Part shown: in pieces, positions 12,775 through 24,290 of the stretch | Position numbering within the stretch: the first letter of the stretch is position 1 | How the letters are laid out: each line of letters starts with the position of its first letter | Source of the DNA: Sphagnum compactum | Taxonomy: Eukaryota; Bryophyta; Sphagnopsida; Sphagnales | Assembly: GCA_965153455.1 (NCBI GenBank) | Contig: OZ234500.1 | Coordinates: 7,502,001-7,566,000 of the forward strand | DNA: 64,000 bases | Reading direction: 5' to 3' | Program-made: the position numbers and the translations under genes | The notes under the pieces: generated by a model | Databases searched by the model: none | What the model was told of the DNA's origin: nothing | Seen by the model: only the letters and a program-made list of their open reading frames with translations

Positions 12775-15700
12775 TGGGCATTTTCTAAAGCTTGACATTG
12801 CTCTGGCATGTATACTGATCATTGCATTTTCTTTCTCCCCAACAGGGCATTCATTTGATTATTTCGATGAATAGTACTAGGAGATGTCAAGCATTGAATA
12901 TCAATACCCAGTATGCATACATAAAATGAGATTCCCTTGAATCCAACAAGGTAGAGCCTCACACAAGGTCGAAAATGAGTCCAAACCATCAAATGAGTAG
13001 GATCTTGCAGCACAAATGTGCAAATCTCACCCAAAGATTGAATGCTATCCAATAGTTCAGTTGGAAGGTCAAGTGTTGACTGAGGTGCATCCATAGTTCA
13101 CTCACATAGGTAGGGCTGAAAATCCCAAAGACCCATAGTTCTAAATGATACTAGCAATAGATAAGTTAAAAGATTGCCTACTGGAGAAGAGCCCACATTC
13201 ACTTATTTCATGAAACAAGAAAATCCTTCAAATGTGATAGCATGTGCTGAATCCAATGCTTGCATTACAGGTGAGGTAGAAATACATAAGGTACACAATT
13301 GGTCTAAGAGCAGATTTACCTAAAGATCCATTGTGTCTAAAGAAGGAATCCAAGCCTGTATGCTAGAGTTTTCTCCTAGTCTCTTCCCAAATAGTTGCCC
13401 ATGAGGCCCTCACATGGATGGGAAGGTCAATCTTCACATGTCATCACTTTTTATTTTGCAAAGAGATACAGGAGGCCTCAATCCTCTACCCCTGTTGCCC
13501 ATTATGAAGAGAACCCCTTATGAGGCTATTGTCAGTTGGATGAACCTGATTGGGCTCTGTAGGTGCTACGTGACTATTGAACCATCCTCTTGTTGGAACT
13601 CAACCCTGAATTGACACCTAGCTACACAGTGCACACCTGGTTTACGTTTCCTAAGCAAGCAAGTTTTACTTTTTGTGATCTTTTAGGCACGTTTGTATTA
13701 TTTTTCAGAAAGGTTGGAGTAGATTATACTTTTTAATTGATTTTTGATTGGTTGTACAACATTGTTACCTGCACAAGACGTGAGTAAGTAGGTAGAACTG
13801 AATCCAATTGAGACATTTTTTTTCCTGAATTGGGAACTGGAGATTCAAGAATGTAAAGAATTTGGTCACAGAAAACCTATCAAATAAAAGATAACCATGT
13901 GAAACAGGAATCAAAAGTTCAATATAATAGAAAACCAAAACCTGGACTTGGACAACACTGGTCTTGACACGAGCAATGGTCAGCTTTTTAATTTGGGAAA
14001 AACCAATTAGGTGTCAAATATAGATTATTTATTTACTATTTACTAGGCTGATTTGTAGGTGTACATCATTATAAGCATTGAAGAATTGATTTTGGACTTC
14101 TGTGGAGCTTTGGCATTTGAATATAGTTAATAGCTCAAGATATTGTGTCAAGTCAAAAACATTACTAGACACAACACCTTACTCATAAACTATAAAGCAC
14201 CTTCTTCACCAACCAACATTATAATCTATAACAGTGGCATTGATCAAGCCCTAAGGTTAACATTGGATTTTATTCTTTGAGTATGTTTGATTCCAGTTTT
14301 TTGTGAGAAGAGGAGACTCACTTGTTTGCAAACTGTAAGGGAATAGTTACTATCAATCTCAGTGGAATTTATTGCCAAGCAAAAAGATGAGGGCTAGTTG
14401 AGCGACTGGTATAGGAAAGTAGAACGGATCCTTGTTTTTTAATAAATTCTTAAAAGAAATTGCAGCTTTCAAATTGATGCATCAAAGTGTACACAAAGAT
14501 GGGTTCCTTGTTCAAAAATTGAAACTCACATACAGAACTGTATTTCATTTGCAAGTTTGGACTTCTTTTGTGTTGTGAAAGGATATGGTATTTGCAGCAT
14601 CTCTTTGATAAAGGGCTGAAGTAAATTTCACACTTCTTTAGATATCCCAACTTTTTTGCTTTGCCTGTGATTTTTAGAGGGATTCAGAAGATTGAAGGCC
14701 AAAAGTCTTCATTATAGATACTGAATCCAAGGTTGACTGATACATGAAAAATGCACATTTCCAGTCTGGGTCCACCAATGATACATTGAGTTTTCTTTAG
14801 CTCTAAGTGATTCCTCTTGTCACAACTGCTTCAGCAGGTTCTGATTTGAAATTTGATTCAAATCATAATGCATTGTTTTGGATTACAATGAGCTCTGGTT
14901 CACTTCTGCACACTCAATGTCACAATCCTGGTACAGCTCGTGAATGTTCTTTCCGCATGTCTTTCTGTACCTGATGTTAACCATCAGATCTAATGCAGGG
15001 GTTTTCCTCTAGGTGAAATTTCCTCATTTTTGTGAATTGTTTTTAAAAATGACAACATAAAATTGTTTTTCAGGTATTTGCCAGATTTCAGAATTTAAAA
15101 AGAAATTGCCAGATTTTTGTATTAAGTTCCAGTAGGGTAGCAAGCAATATAGAAGCATGCTTTAATCATCTTAAGGAGGATTGTAACTTCAGTTAAATTA
15201 CAAATTTGACCCTATAAAAAAGAAGCACTGTTCCAGAATATGGTTGCACAACTAAGAAAGAGAATTCATAATTCATTTGTCCATGACTAGCATATGATGA
15301 TCTGTCATGGGGCTTTGTAAAGTCTTGAGTCAATTATTAAGATACTCCACTTCTGAATTGCTGGCACAATTCTGGGAAGTGTACCAGTGCTCACCGTTGA
15401 AGTATTTTTACCATCTTGGCTCATTTAACAACTTCTACATTCATCTCGCTATTTTATAACATTCAAAGTAGAGCAAAAAAATCATAAAATGAAGAATGGT
15501 CACTCCTGGAATCCTTAGTTTTTTTGATATTCCCCTGCCTTGGCCACCTTGTGAATTTCACAACTTATCTCAACCCTTGTTGGAAAAGCCAAGATGTGAA
15601 ATCAGTATTGTTAGAATTGTGTGAATTCAGAATTGCAGGTATGCTCATTGCAGGGGGTTTGCATATGGAAAGTGCCTCTTAGTGCATTAGTAGACACACT

Positions 15701-16250
15701 AGGTATTCAATTGGACACCCTAGTATTTGCATGGCTACCACCGAAATAACATATGAGATGTTGGATTTGATACATATTAATTAAAATTTACAATGTTGGA
15801 ATTTTTGAGGAATTCCTTTTCAATATGTTTGAAATTTTAGAATGATTTTAGTCACTTTCTTTACTAATGAGAAAATTCTGTATGTATAGAGCCATGGATG
15901 TCACATTGAACTGCTACACAGAAAAACCCATTGCTAAGGCATGCATCATTGTCATTGACTTCGGTTTGGACTTAATATAAAAACTATACTCTCATCCCCT
16001 AAATGAGGGGTTTTTGAAATTGAAAGTTCCTTATTGTCTACTGCCCTATAGTTTTGAGGGTAAATGTTTTAGATTGTGTTTCACTTTTTAGATTTTGAAT
16101 GAGTGCAAAATGTAGGTATAGGAGGAAATTGCCAAAAAAATCAGCAATTGCAATGCTGAAATCTTAGAAGCTTGAAAATGGGGTGCCAAATAGTCTTAAG
16201 GGCCAAAAAAGTTAATTGTTTTGGCACTTGGGTGTCGAAAGTGACATCAC
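12775..16250. other. Intergenic, decayed sequence
   Basis: A 91-codon minus-strand open frame at 12819-13094 and nearby stop-interrupted sequence to about 13600 could be remains of a gene, but no family was recognised. A fragment related to the 61.6-kb foldback family lies at about 15080-15180, identified by GTTCCAGTAGGGTAGC followed by AATATAGAAG. Nothing else is supportable. Confidence 0.4.
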
Positions 16251-16570
16251 TAATAGGGATTTGTTTTTTCTAGAGGACCGAGGCAAAATTTTGCCATCCA
16301 CTGGGGAGGTGCAACCGTCACAACAAGAATTTCTAGCTTCACCTCACCAGACACTGCTCTTGAATGGGGCTTAAGGTGCCAGGTTGAATCCAGTGACAAA
16401 GGAAATTTTGTCAGATTTCTACTGTTTAGGGCAATTTTTCTGCTAGTTTTAAACTGTTTTGACAGTTTCCTCAAATATTTTCGCCTTTAAAGCTAAACAC
16501 TAAACCCCCACTCTTGATGATCGCCACCTGTGCCTCATCACAGAAATGAAAAATAAAGCACTGATCACCA
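16250..16570. repeat. Dispersed repeat, copy 1 of 2
   Basis: It matches 29060-29400 in the same orientation over about 320 bp. Shared landmarks, in order, are GGGGAGGTGCAACC, ACAACAAGA, a GGTGCCAGGTTGAAT-like block, TTTCGACAGTTT-like sequence, and CACCTGTGCC close to the end. It is non-coding and is probably an old transposon fragment. Confidence 0.7.
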
Positions 16571-18080
16571 TATGGTACTGCGTGAGTGGTCTATCATTGG
16601 ACATTTCTTATAAGGAGGTTAGCCTTAGTGTACCTACCGGTGTTGGCTGGTTCTTACTTTTCAAGAGAACCTCCTGTCTCTGTTCCAACTTTAAAAAAAT
16701 TTGAAAGCACCTCTGGTTCTGGTTGAAGGAATTCAACAAAGATTGATAGACCCTCTGGTCCGTTCTCAGACCCAGTTCTTCACATTTCAATACCTTTAGT
16801 TCTGGGTTGTTATAAAAAATTTGAGCTCTGCCTTGCTGCACATGACTAGTGATGATCAATTATTTAATTTCTTTCTTATGTTTTCATCTGGTCTTCAATA
16901 ATTCATCATTATTTATGTCAATGTCAAATTTAATTTAAATTGATATACATTTCATGGACATGTATGTAAAGACACATGTTAATTTTATTTTTTCATATCC
17001 ATGTTGGTGGATAAGGAAAAAGAGTGAGGTAGTTATAAAGTGGAGGTAGTTATTACGAAAGGTGGGAGAAAATTATTAAGAAAGTTTAAAGGAAAAAGAA
17101 GTAATTATTAAGAAAGAAATAAAGTAGTTATGTTTGAAAATGAGATAGTTATTTCTAAAATTATCTTTGGAATGATCCATGAAAAACCATGTGAAGAATT
17201 CCAAAAAATCTTTCATATACCAATTTTGATTACTCATCACTGGAATTCTTAGGTGGGTCTGGTTCCAATCTGGATCCAATTCTACCTATCCATGCATAGA
17301 TGTTTCTATTAGTAGTTTCTTATAGTAGTTTGTTACAGTGAAGCCAATTGTGACCTCTAGTTTCTACAACACTTCAAGTCTAAGAAAAGTAGCTACCATA
17401 GTCTAGGACTCTTCTCAGGGGTAAAAGAACTACTGAACAAATAGCATGGTAACACTTGAGGCATAGACGAATCCAAACAAATTGTCCAATTCCGTTGCTC
17501 ATTTACATATGATGAACTGAACATTGGCAGAATGGTGAATGAATTAGGCAGTGATTCTCACTTGCAAGATTTTGAAAAAGTTCAGGTAAAATGTATTTAA
17601 ATTCATGTTGCACAACTGCAAAGGTCTTTATGTGATGTGGAAATGATTCCACTACACGAAAAGTAAAGAAGGGTTCACATCTGGTGGACTAATAAATATT
17701 CAATTGGGGGAGTATTATGCTCAGAAGCATTGGTAACTTGTAATACCCAGACTTTGAACATCGAAAGTGAATAATTCACTTAGTTGCAACTAAAGAAGGA
17801 ATGTTTACAGTGTGGAACTTGATGCTTGGGATAATAAACCCAACCTAATTTGGGAAGTGTGAAAGTGTGTTTTAACACTGTCATGAAAGATTGCAACCAA
17901 TACTGGGTTGGAGGAGTCTGTGTGGAACAGTGCTCGGCACACTGATGTAGTGGAGGAGGTATAAAAAACCCTCAATGAGAAGGCTCTTGAATGGTATTTA
18001 GACATTTGATACCTGTTGATCTTCTGTGAAAGAATCAGTTTGAACCCTGGATCAGTTTTGAGCTAGTAGGGTAATAATGC
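16570..18080. other. AT-rich intergenic sequence
   Basis: The part at about 17000-17150 is an eroded A/G-rich repeat with GAGGTAGTTAT and TTATTAAGAAAG motifs recurring. No gene is supported. Confidence 0.5.
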
Positions 18081-18085
18081 TCTCA

Positions 18086-18159
18086 GAGTAGGGCATTCCC
18101 AAAATAAGTGCCACCCAAGGCAGAGCTGAGGGAGTGCTTATTTTGGGAACTCCCTGCTC
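18086..18159. repeat. Long-stem hairpin (about 30-bp arms)
   Basis: Arms at 18086-18116 and 18130-18159 pair around a perfect core, CCCAAAATAAG with CTTATTTTGGG, leaving a 13-nt loop. Pairing continues on both sides (AGGG/CCCT, GAG/CTC) with a few mismatches. It may be a small foldback element or a small-RNA precursor; the sequence alone does not decide. Confidence 0.8.
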
Positions 18160-18559
18160 CAAGGGTGTTACCCAACATAAAGCACTGGCAAAAAAAATTT
18201 ACATATTCATTTTTCCTGTGATACCCGAAATTTTACTCGTGGAGAAATTTTACACTATATTGAGGAGATTAACATATTTTGTAGCAAAGTGGGATGATGC
18301 AAGCGTAGTTGGCAAATAAACATATCTCAATGTATCCTTTCCCTCCACTCAAGGAATGAAAACACTGTTGAACTGTCCTCTGGAGTCTAGACAATTCTTC
18401 TCAATTTTGTTGAGTAGAGTTTCTTTTTCATTAGGTAATTCTATTACAACAAATACCTCATCTTTTCTTGGGCCCTGAGACTCCACATCCCACACCAATT
18501 TTGATGGTTAGAGTGAACCAACAACCACTAGAACACTATGCACACAAGCTCAGTTTTCG

Positions 18560-19110
18560 ATGAACCCTACCTGTGGTGAGGTTGGGTTTCACCTTGGTAA
18601 CCCATCCTGTAAAAGCGGGTTGCTGTCTGTAAGTAGGCAGATAGGATCATAGGTGGCTACTAGGCAAGCATATGCATGTAGATGTTTAGTCATAGGGAAA
18701 AGCTAGTGGATTGTTAGTAGGTAGATAGAGGTATTGAAAAAACTGAAACTGAGGTAACAACCATGATTAGCTAGGGAACTGGAACCCAATTGAAAAGTAT
18801 TTCCTGTCCACCCACCATCCATCCCTGGTGGTAGGCTGGTAACTGTTGATTCACCCCAATGTTAGCCAGGAGTTAGAAATGGCACTGAACCCCCACTGGT
18901 TCTGGTGATAATTCTTTAGTTTCGTAACCACGGTTGTCAGACAGCATAGAACCGGTTCAAATTCATGTCTGTGCTTTCTAAAAAGAACTAATCAAATAGC
19001 CTTTTATAACCCCAGTTCCTTTGTGGGTTCTTTCTTGAAAATTATTGGTTCTTCCAGGGTTTTGAAATAACCAGAACTAAAGATTCTCCGATCCTGGAAA
19101 GTGGTAAAAG
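18560..19110. repeat. Dispersed repeat with GGTAGGTA- and GAACC-rich parts
   Basis: It is related to 24750-25350 in the same orientation and to 1700-1830 inverted. The shared block reads TTTCCTGTCCAC followed by ACCATCCATCC (about 18807-18830 and 25055-25080). A stretch rich in GGTTCTTT and AGAACC follows in both copies. No reading frame was recognised. Confidence 0.65.
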
Positions 19111-19329
19111 AACTGGAACCAGAGATTTTCTTATTCGAAAATGTTCAACCTGGAAAGAAAAAAAAAACACTGGAATTGAAAGTTCTTTTATTTAAAATTT
19201 TTCAGCCAAAACAAAAATCCAGAAATTGGAGGTTCTTTGCTGAAAAAAAGATTTTGCTGTAAAAAACAGAAAATTTGTAAAGCAGATTCAATTAAATGTG
19301 TTAATCAAAGGTATACGGTTTATACACCA

Positions 19330-20160
19330 ATTGCACGGTTACACGCCGGCAGCCGAGCGGTATATTATTAACGGAAAAGGACAGAAAGGTCGCCTTTCAA
19401 GTCGCGTCGAATACGAGACGTGTTGGGAACTCCGCCCGCGTCCTTCAACCGCGACGACGACATAACTTAGACGCTAGCGAATCTGAGAACACACGCGGCC
19501 GGCCCTCCTCGTCGTCGACAAACGGCCAAGATCCTTCCTTCGGGCGATGGAATCTGAAATCAAAGCATCGTTGCGAGTCTGATTAATACTGGTCAACAGG
19601 ATCTCATGAAATGGGTCTGAATTTATTCGCAATATTGCAAAACTGAAATGATTTCGGATTAAAGTTTGGGATTTGAAATTGGTGTTGTGTACAGACAAGT
19701 AACAAGACACATGATTCGCGGATTATGTGTGGTTGATGCTGTTGTTGTTGTTCCAAACGAGATCATAAAAGCTTGCTAGTATAATCAGCTACCGGCCGGC
19801 GGATGTCCCAATGCAAGAAGGCATAAATATCGATATCCGTGGATTAGTTGCAAATCAAGTTACAAATGTTGGGATGAATGCCCAGTTTTGCAGCAGCTGG
19901 GGAAAGCGTGATGATTGGATCAAGTCGTCGTGAAGTAATAAGCGTGCTAATGCCGATAGATATTGGTGAGGTCATCCACTTCTTATTGATCAACGCTTCT
20001 ACTGCAGCTCAACTCAGATTCTGAGTGCACCTTAGCTTTTTTTCCGAGTTGACGTAGGTTTCTCAAAGCAGCTGTAGTATATGTAATCGAGTAAGAGATT
20101 GCCGGAATCTGTACTTAATTCCGTAGGTCGAGTTCTCGCAAGCAACTTGTTGCCATCTTG
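19330..20160. promoter_or_regulatory. CpG-containing region upstream of gene 1
   Basis: CpG dinucleotides are frequent (for example ACACGCCGGCAGCCGAGCGG, GTCGCGTCGAATACGAG, CCGCGACGACGAC), in sharp contrast to the CpG-poor DNA on the left. This suggests an unmethylated, functional segment. It ends about 260 bp before the start codon of gene 1. A 78-codon minus-strand frame at 19474-19710 has no recognisable features. The region may be a distal promoter or the 5' part of an unrecognised transcript. Confidence 0.45.
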
Positions 20161-20321
20161 AGTACAACAGCACTAGCTATAGAAAACGCATACTACTGTT
20201 GGGCCTGCTGCAACGTGTATTTCTAAAAGGATCGACAAGAGCATCTGTACTTTAGGTTTATGTACTCTGCATATATATCTGCTCATATATGCTTTTGCAT
20301 GTCGAATTATGCTGTTACAGT

Positions 20322-20347
20322 AAGAGCTAAAGCGTTCTTTAGCTCTT
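20322..20347. repeat. Perfect 11-bp hairpin upstream of the gene 1 TATA box
   Basis: AAGAGCTAAAG (20322-20332) and CTTTAGCTCTT (20337-20347) flank a 4-nt CGTT loop. It ends 17 bp before the putative TATA box, so it could act as a palindromic protein-binding site. Confidence 0.75.
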
Positions 20348-20364
20348 GGTTGGAAGGACAATAT

Positions 20365-20371
20365 TATATAT
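20365..20371 (+). promoter_or_regulatory. Putative TATA box of gene 1
   Basis: TATATAT lies 55 bp before the start codon, predicting a transcription start near 20396 and a 5' leader of about 25 nt. Confidence 0.5.
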
Positions 20372-20419
20372 TTGCATCATCGATTGCGAGTGCAGTGATT
20401 AATTGACGAGTTCAGCAGA

Positions 20420-22163
20420 ATGGGTCAGTCGGGTAGCTATTGCACTCAATGTCAATCTCCAATATCATATTGGGGGAGCACCATGGCTGATCAAAGCTGC
20501 AACTGCGATTCAAGGTGGCCCCCCTGGAATGACCCGGAGTGCTATGACGGCAGCGGATCATATCTCAGGCCTATTTATCATCATCTTGGTGGTGGTGGTG
20601 GTGGTGCACCGAGGTCGTTCTGCGAGAACGACAACAACCCGAGCCCATACTACGCCAGATGCGACGAACGTCCATTGGTATGAGAACTGTTACTCCTCGC
20701 CCTCATAAGGATTGCACTCTCGGATTTGGAAGAATGGTTACATGATGTCTTTGAGACCGTGCAAGTTTGTTCTAGTACACCAGGGTCTTTCCTGCCTAGA
20801 TACGAAAAGATGACAGACGGAATTACATTCTAGCAATTCAACCTGTAAGTGCATGTTTTGGTTTTGTAATTCGGATTACATTTGGCGAATTTGGGAGAAG
20901 AATGCATTTATCATATCAAGAAGCTGAGGATTGTTCTATGCGTGTGTTTGCTTGTGAGTCCACGACGTCTCCATGGTAATTTGATGTCGTGTCCAAAGTT
21001 CCCTTTGCTTATGAAGCTTGAATTATTCGCATGTGCTGCAGGACCGGTGCTATCCAGAGCAGAGCAAGACTTGGAATAGAAGTCCGCAACGCTGTAACAG
21101 AAATTCTGAAAGACGCCGCAGACCAAAGTGCATTGTAAGAACCTGATCAACAAACTGCGTGCGTTCTGTTCTAATGAAATGTCCTCAAGAAGATTTCCAA
21201 TGAAGCTTTCATCAAAGCCCCTTCTTGACCAGATAGTATTCGTGTCCTCGGCACTTCATGATGAATAATTTCATAACTAAGACCTGGGTATTAGACAAAT
21301 CATCAAAGATGTTGTCTTCCTTCACTGACACCATCAGGATGATAAATATTGTGTTGCACAGACGGTTGAGTTGTGGGTGCCCTTGTGCTGCGACAAGTGT
21401 GAGAGGAAAGTCAGACAATATCTGGAAGACATGGAAGGTGAGTATGTTGATCTCCTGTCCACCCCAGCGACCTGATCATTGCATTAAAGCCGGTTCATGG
21501 ACACAATGTGATTCAAAGACGAGTCGATCGAGTCCTGAAACCCGTTCTGGTGTAATTGGAGAAGTACTAGTGTCCTGCAACTTTATTAGTAGTTGTATGA
21601 CTAGAGTGAATTCTTTACACATGCGCAAGAATTATTTTGACATTCCCTGTAGGGAAAGAGTGGAAACCTCTGGCGAATTAAAGTTGAATTACCAAATCAT
21701 CTACGGAAAGTTCTTCAAGGGAATCATGGGACCAATATTCAATTTTGAATTCTAATTTTCCCATAGTCAAGCTGATAGATCTCATTGTATTTTCCCACTG
21801 TCAAACAAACGATTTCATGTTTGCACAGGGGAAATTCTTCTTATGGTCCCACAGGGAATCCTAATTTTTTTTTGGTGTAAAGCCGACTCATGACCGCAAT
21901 GTGATTCAAATACGAGTCGATCGAGCCCTGAAACCAGTTCTAGTTTAATTGGAGAAGTACAACTGTGCTGCAACTTAATTAGCGGTAGTATGACTAGAGT
22001 GAATTCCTTTGCACATTTTGCAGGTGTTAAGAAAGTAAAGCTGGATCAATCGACGAAGAAGGTGACAGTCACTGGAGACATTAGACCAGCATTTGCTCTA
22101 AGTCGTGCCCAGCGCCGCAAGCCCGAGTCTACGTTCTGGGACATGAGACATTGTATGAACTAG
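20420..22163 (+). CDS. HMA-domain metal-binding protein with Cys-rich N-terminus (gene 1)
   Basis: Four exons joined by GT-AG introns: 20420-20677, 21042-21134, 21362-21437 and 22024-22163, giving 188 residues; intron phases are 0, 0 and 1. Residues 118-181 form a heavy-metal-associated domain: first strand TVELWVP, metal loop LCCDKC (the CxxC cysteines are C127 and C130), a helix ending DMEG, then VKKVKLDQ and KKVTVTG strands, and a closing ESTFW that corresponds to KSEFW in gene 2. Residues 1-117 are an unusual extension with ten cysteines (C8xxC11, C27xC29, C41, C68, C81, C89, C104, C116), a six-Gly run and an Arg run at 110-113. No signal peptide, membrane segment or C-terminal CaaX box is seen. 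HMA proteins of this plant type bind Cu, Zn or Cd ions or act as partner-binding modules in the cytosol or nucleus; which applies here is unknown. The start is the first ATG after the putative TATA box. The exon frames and phase match with gene 3 strongly support the model; exon 1 is the least certain part. Confidence 0.85.
21485..22023 (+). repeat. Tandem duplication inside intron 3 of gene 1
   Basis: About 135 bp is present twice, at 21485-21623 and 21888-22023, sharing TAAAGCCG, CAATGTGATTCAAA, ACGAGTCGATCGAG and TGACTAGAGTGAATTC. The second copy ends exactly at the exon 4 acceptor (TTTTGCAG). The first copy lacks a good acceptor at the equivalent place. The segment between the copies holds no recognisable exon. 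Confidence 0.85.
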
Positions 22164-22199
22164 TTCACGACTGATTCATCAACTGCGTGGCCAAAAAAA

Positions 22200-22400
22200 G
22201 TGTTTTATTCGGTTTTGTAATGGTAAAACTTGATTTTTTTTTCAATTTTAAAAGATCGCTAGATTTTATATTGAGTTCCAGTAGATTAGCCAACAATATT
22301 GAAAGGATTCTTCAATTTTCTTACTTTCATTATCGTTAATAGCAAAATGTGGCAAAATCATCTTATGGACCATAGCCACTTTGCCTACATCACAAAATTG
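22200..22400. mobile_element. Fragment of the foldback-element family
   Basis: It lies just after gene 1 and shares a run with one arm of the foldback at 61.6-62.1 kb: a TAGATTT...ATTGAGTTC motif, then TAGCCAA, then AATATTGAA(A)GGAT, then GCC(A)CTT(T)GCCTACATCACAAAA. Only one arm is obvious here, so it is probably a broken copy. It may overlap the 3' end of the gene 1 transcript. Confidence 0.55.
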
Positions 22401-22493
22401 AAAAGAAACACTAGGCTGAAGACCATTTTGAAACTTTGAAGCAGCCGCTGTCCTGCATTCTACGGAATGTAACAAATGGTGGGATATATAGGC

Positions 22494-22801
22494 TTAAGCA
22501 TCTCCAAAGTTTAGTAGGAGACACACCTCCATGCTAAATTTTGGAATATGAACTATGCAATTCGATAGTGTGAAAGGGCCACTGTTATGCAGTGAATATC
22601 GTCAGGATAGTGTGACAAACAAAAACACATGGAAAGCAAATTGATTATTGTGAGTTGGTTGACGATTAGGATTGGCCCAGGTGAAGAGATTTAAATAATT
22701 TCTCAGTTTTACACCGAACTTTTCAATGCTTATGGGTGAGGATGAGTGAACAGTAAACTTGTAGAGGCTCATTTTAGGGCTGGGCGGTGGAGATGCTCTT
22801 A
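22494..22801. mobile_element. MITE, about 300 bp
   Basis: The ends TAAGCATCTCCAAAG and GTGGAGATGCTCTTA are inverted repeats of the (G)AGCATCTCCA type common in plant MITEs. The interior is non-coding and holds the GATTGGCCCAGGTG core shared with 6430-6690 and 7480-7710. No clean target duplication could be called. Confidence 0.65.
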
Positions 22802-22809
22802 TTTTTTCA

Positions 22810-23950
22810 GTATATTTAGTCAAGAGAGCACAACCTCTGGACTTAAAAGAGGTCTCCCAGAAGAGCTTACAGATTCAGACCGCTGTTACAGACTAGTGAC
22901 GAGTAGTTGACAGACCTTGCATTGCAACAATGCTTGTTTAGAATGTGTGTAAAGCTGCAGGGATTTATTCTGGAGATGGAGATACTTATATAAAGTAGTT
23001 ACTTGTAACATGTGTTTATGATGTTGTTTCCCTGGTTTAGTGCTTTTTTGTTTTGTGCTCTTGACAACCTTGTTTGGATCTTTAGGGTTCAGGGTTTGGG
23101 GCTCCATGCAGAGTGTCATCCAAGAAACAGGGCAACAGAGGGAAATGAAAGTGGAGAGAGTTAGGACATAAGTCTGAAATTGATCCTTAACTGCTAGACA
23201 ACTAGCAGCAGAATTTGATTACAAAACAAAACAAAGTTCAATTGGCAATGGCAAGTAGCAAACACAAGACATGTGTGTCCTGTTTACTGCCAGGGCTAGG
23301 TGCGTTTTTTCTGTGGTGCTGGTATGTTTTTCTGGCTTTTCTCCCCATTTCAATAATGTTCCTTGTGACTTTTCTTTGGAGCTGGTTTTTCCTCTTTCTT
23401 TTTCCACTTTCAATAATGTTCCATAGGAACTTTAGTACTTTTCTCCATTACAAAAGAAATTACTTAATTTAGGTGCAACTTGTTTGAGTGTAACACATTG
23501 AGGGAGAGACACGTTTGCTTTCCATGGGGGGGAACTTCAGGATCCAGCAATCAAAAGACAGTAATAATGAACAATTTCAAAATGAGTACGTTTGCAGCAC
23601 ACCAGCTAAGCAATAACCGACTTTCTGCAATGAGCTTGTGTGTTACCAACTTAGCTCTATGTTTTACAATAAGGCCCACTTGGAAGTTGGAAGGTGAGGC
23701 TGCCAGCACTTAAACCTCTTGTGTGAACCAGCACCTACACTGATACCATTGTAAAGCCTAAAGACACTAAATTTTTTGGGGTTGCTTCTAAACATTATAC
23801 ATATTTAACCCAAAGACTAAATCAGGCTCTTTGAGTTCAAATGTATTAACAAACCCAGATCAGGAGTATCCATCTATTAACAAACCAAGTTTTTTCGGTT
23901 TAGTTTAGTTTAGTTTAGTCATATTGAGATCTCCCAAACCATGGTGGGTG
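22810..23950. other. Intergenic, no gene seen
   Basis: An 85-codon + strand frame at 23215-23472 is rich in Leu/Phe/Trp but comes from a C/T-rich tract and lacks any context of a gene. A short (GTTTA)n run lies at about 23900-23920. Confidence 0.45.
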
Positions 23951-23954
23951 CCCC

Positions 23955-24290
23955 TGCTGCACTCTTGGTACCATTGGAAAGCCCTTGATGAGTAAGGGTA
24001 AACTACGGTGGTTTACTAATGTTTAGATCTGCAAGGTAGGAATTATTGCATTTTGAATGATTTTTTCATTGAAAATTCAATAATTTTAAAATTTTAAAAC
24101 CATAAGAAAACTGGGGCACACTCTCGGTAAAGTTGGAAAGCCCTTGATCAGTAGGGTTGCATAAAGATGATTAAGGTGCAGAAGTGGTTCAGTGTTGGGT
24201 AATTTTTTTGTCATTGAAAATTCAGCAAAAATCAAAAAATTAAATACAGATTGGGTCAGAAACTTATCATCAGATTCTCAGCGTTTTTTG
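23955..24290 (+). repeat. Imperfect tandem duplication, about 160-bp unit
   Basis: Two successive units share CACTCT(T/C)GGTA, TTGGAAAGCCCTTGAT(G/C)AGTA and, farther on, TTTTTCATTGAAAATTCA-like sequence. The function is unknown. Confidence 0.65.

Noticed and set aside
12819-13094. 91-codon minus-strand frame as a possible gene fragment
   Set aside because: No recognised family, and the neighbouring sequence to 13600 is interrupted by stops without clear splice sites.
21258-21755. 165-codon + strand open frame across gene 1 exon 3
   Set aside because: It reads exon 3 in the wrong frame and runs through intron 3; the HMA reading in another frame is clearly the real one.
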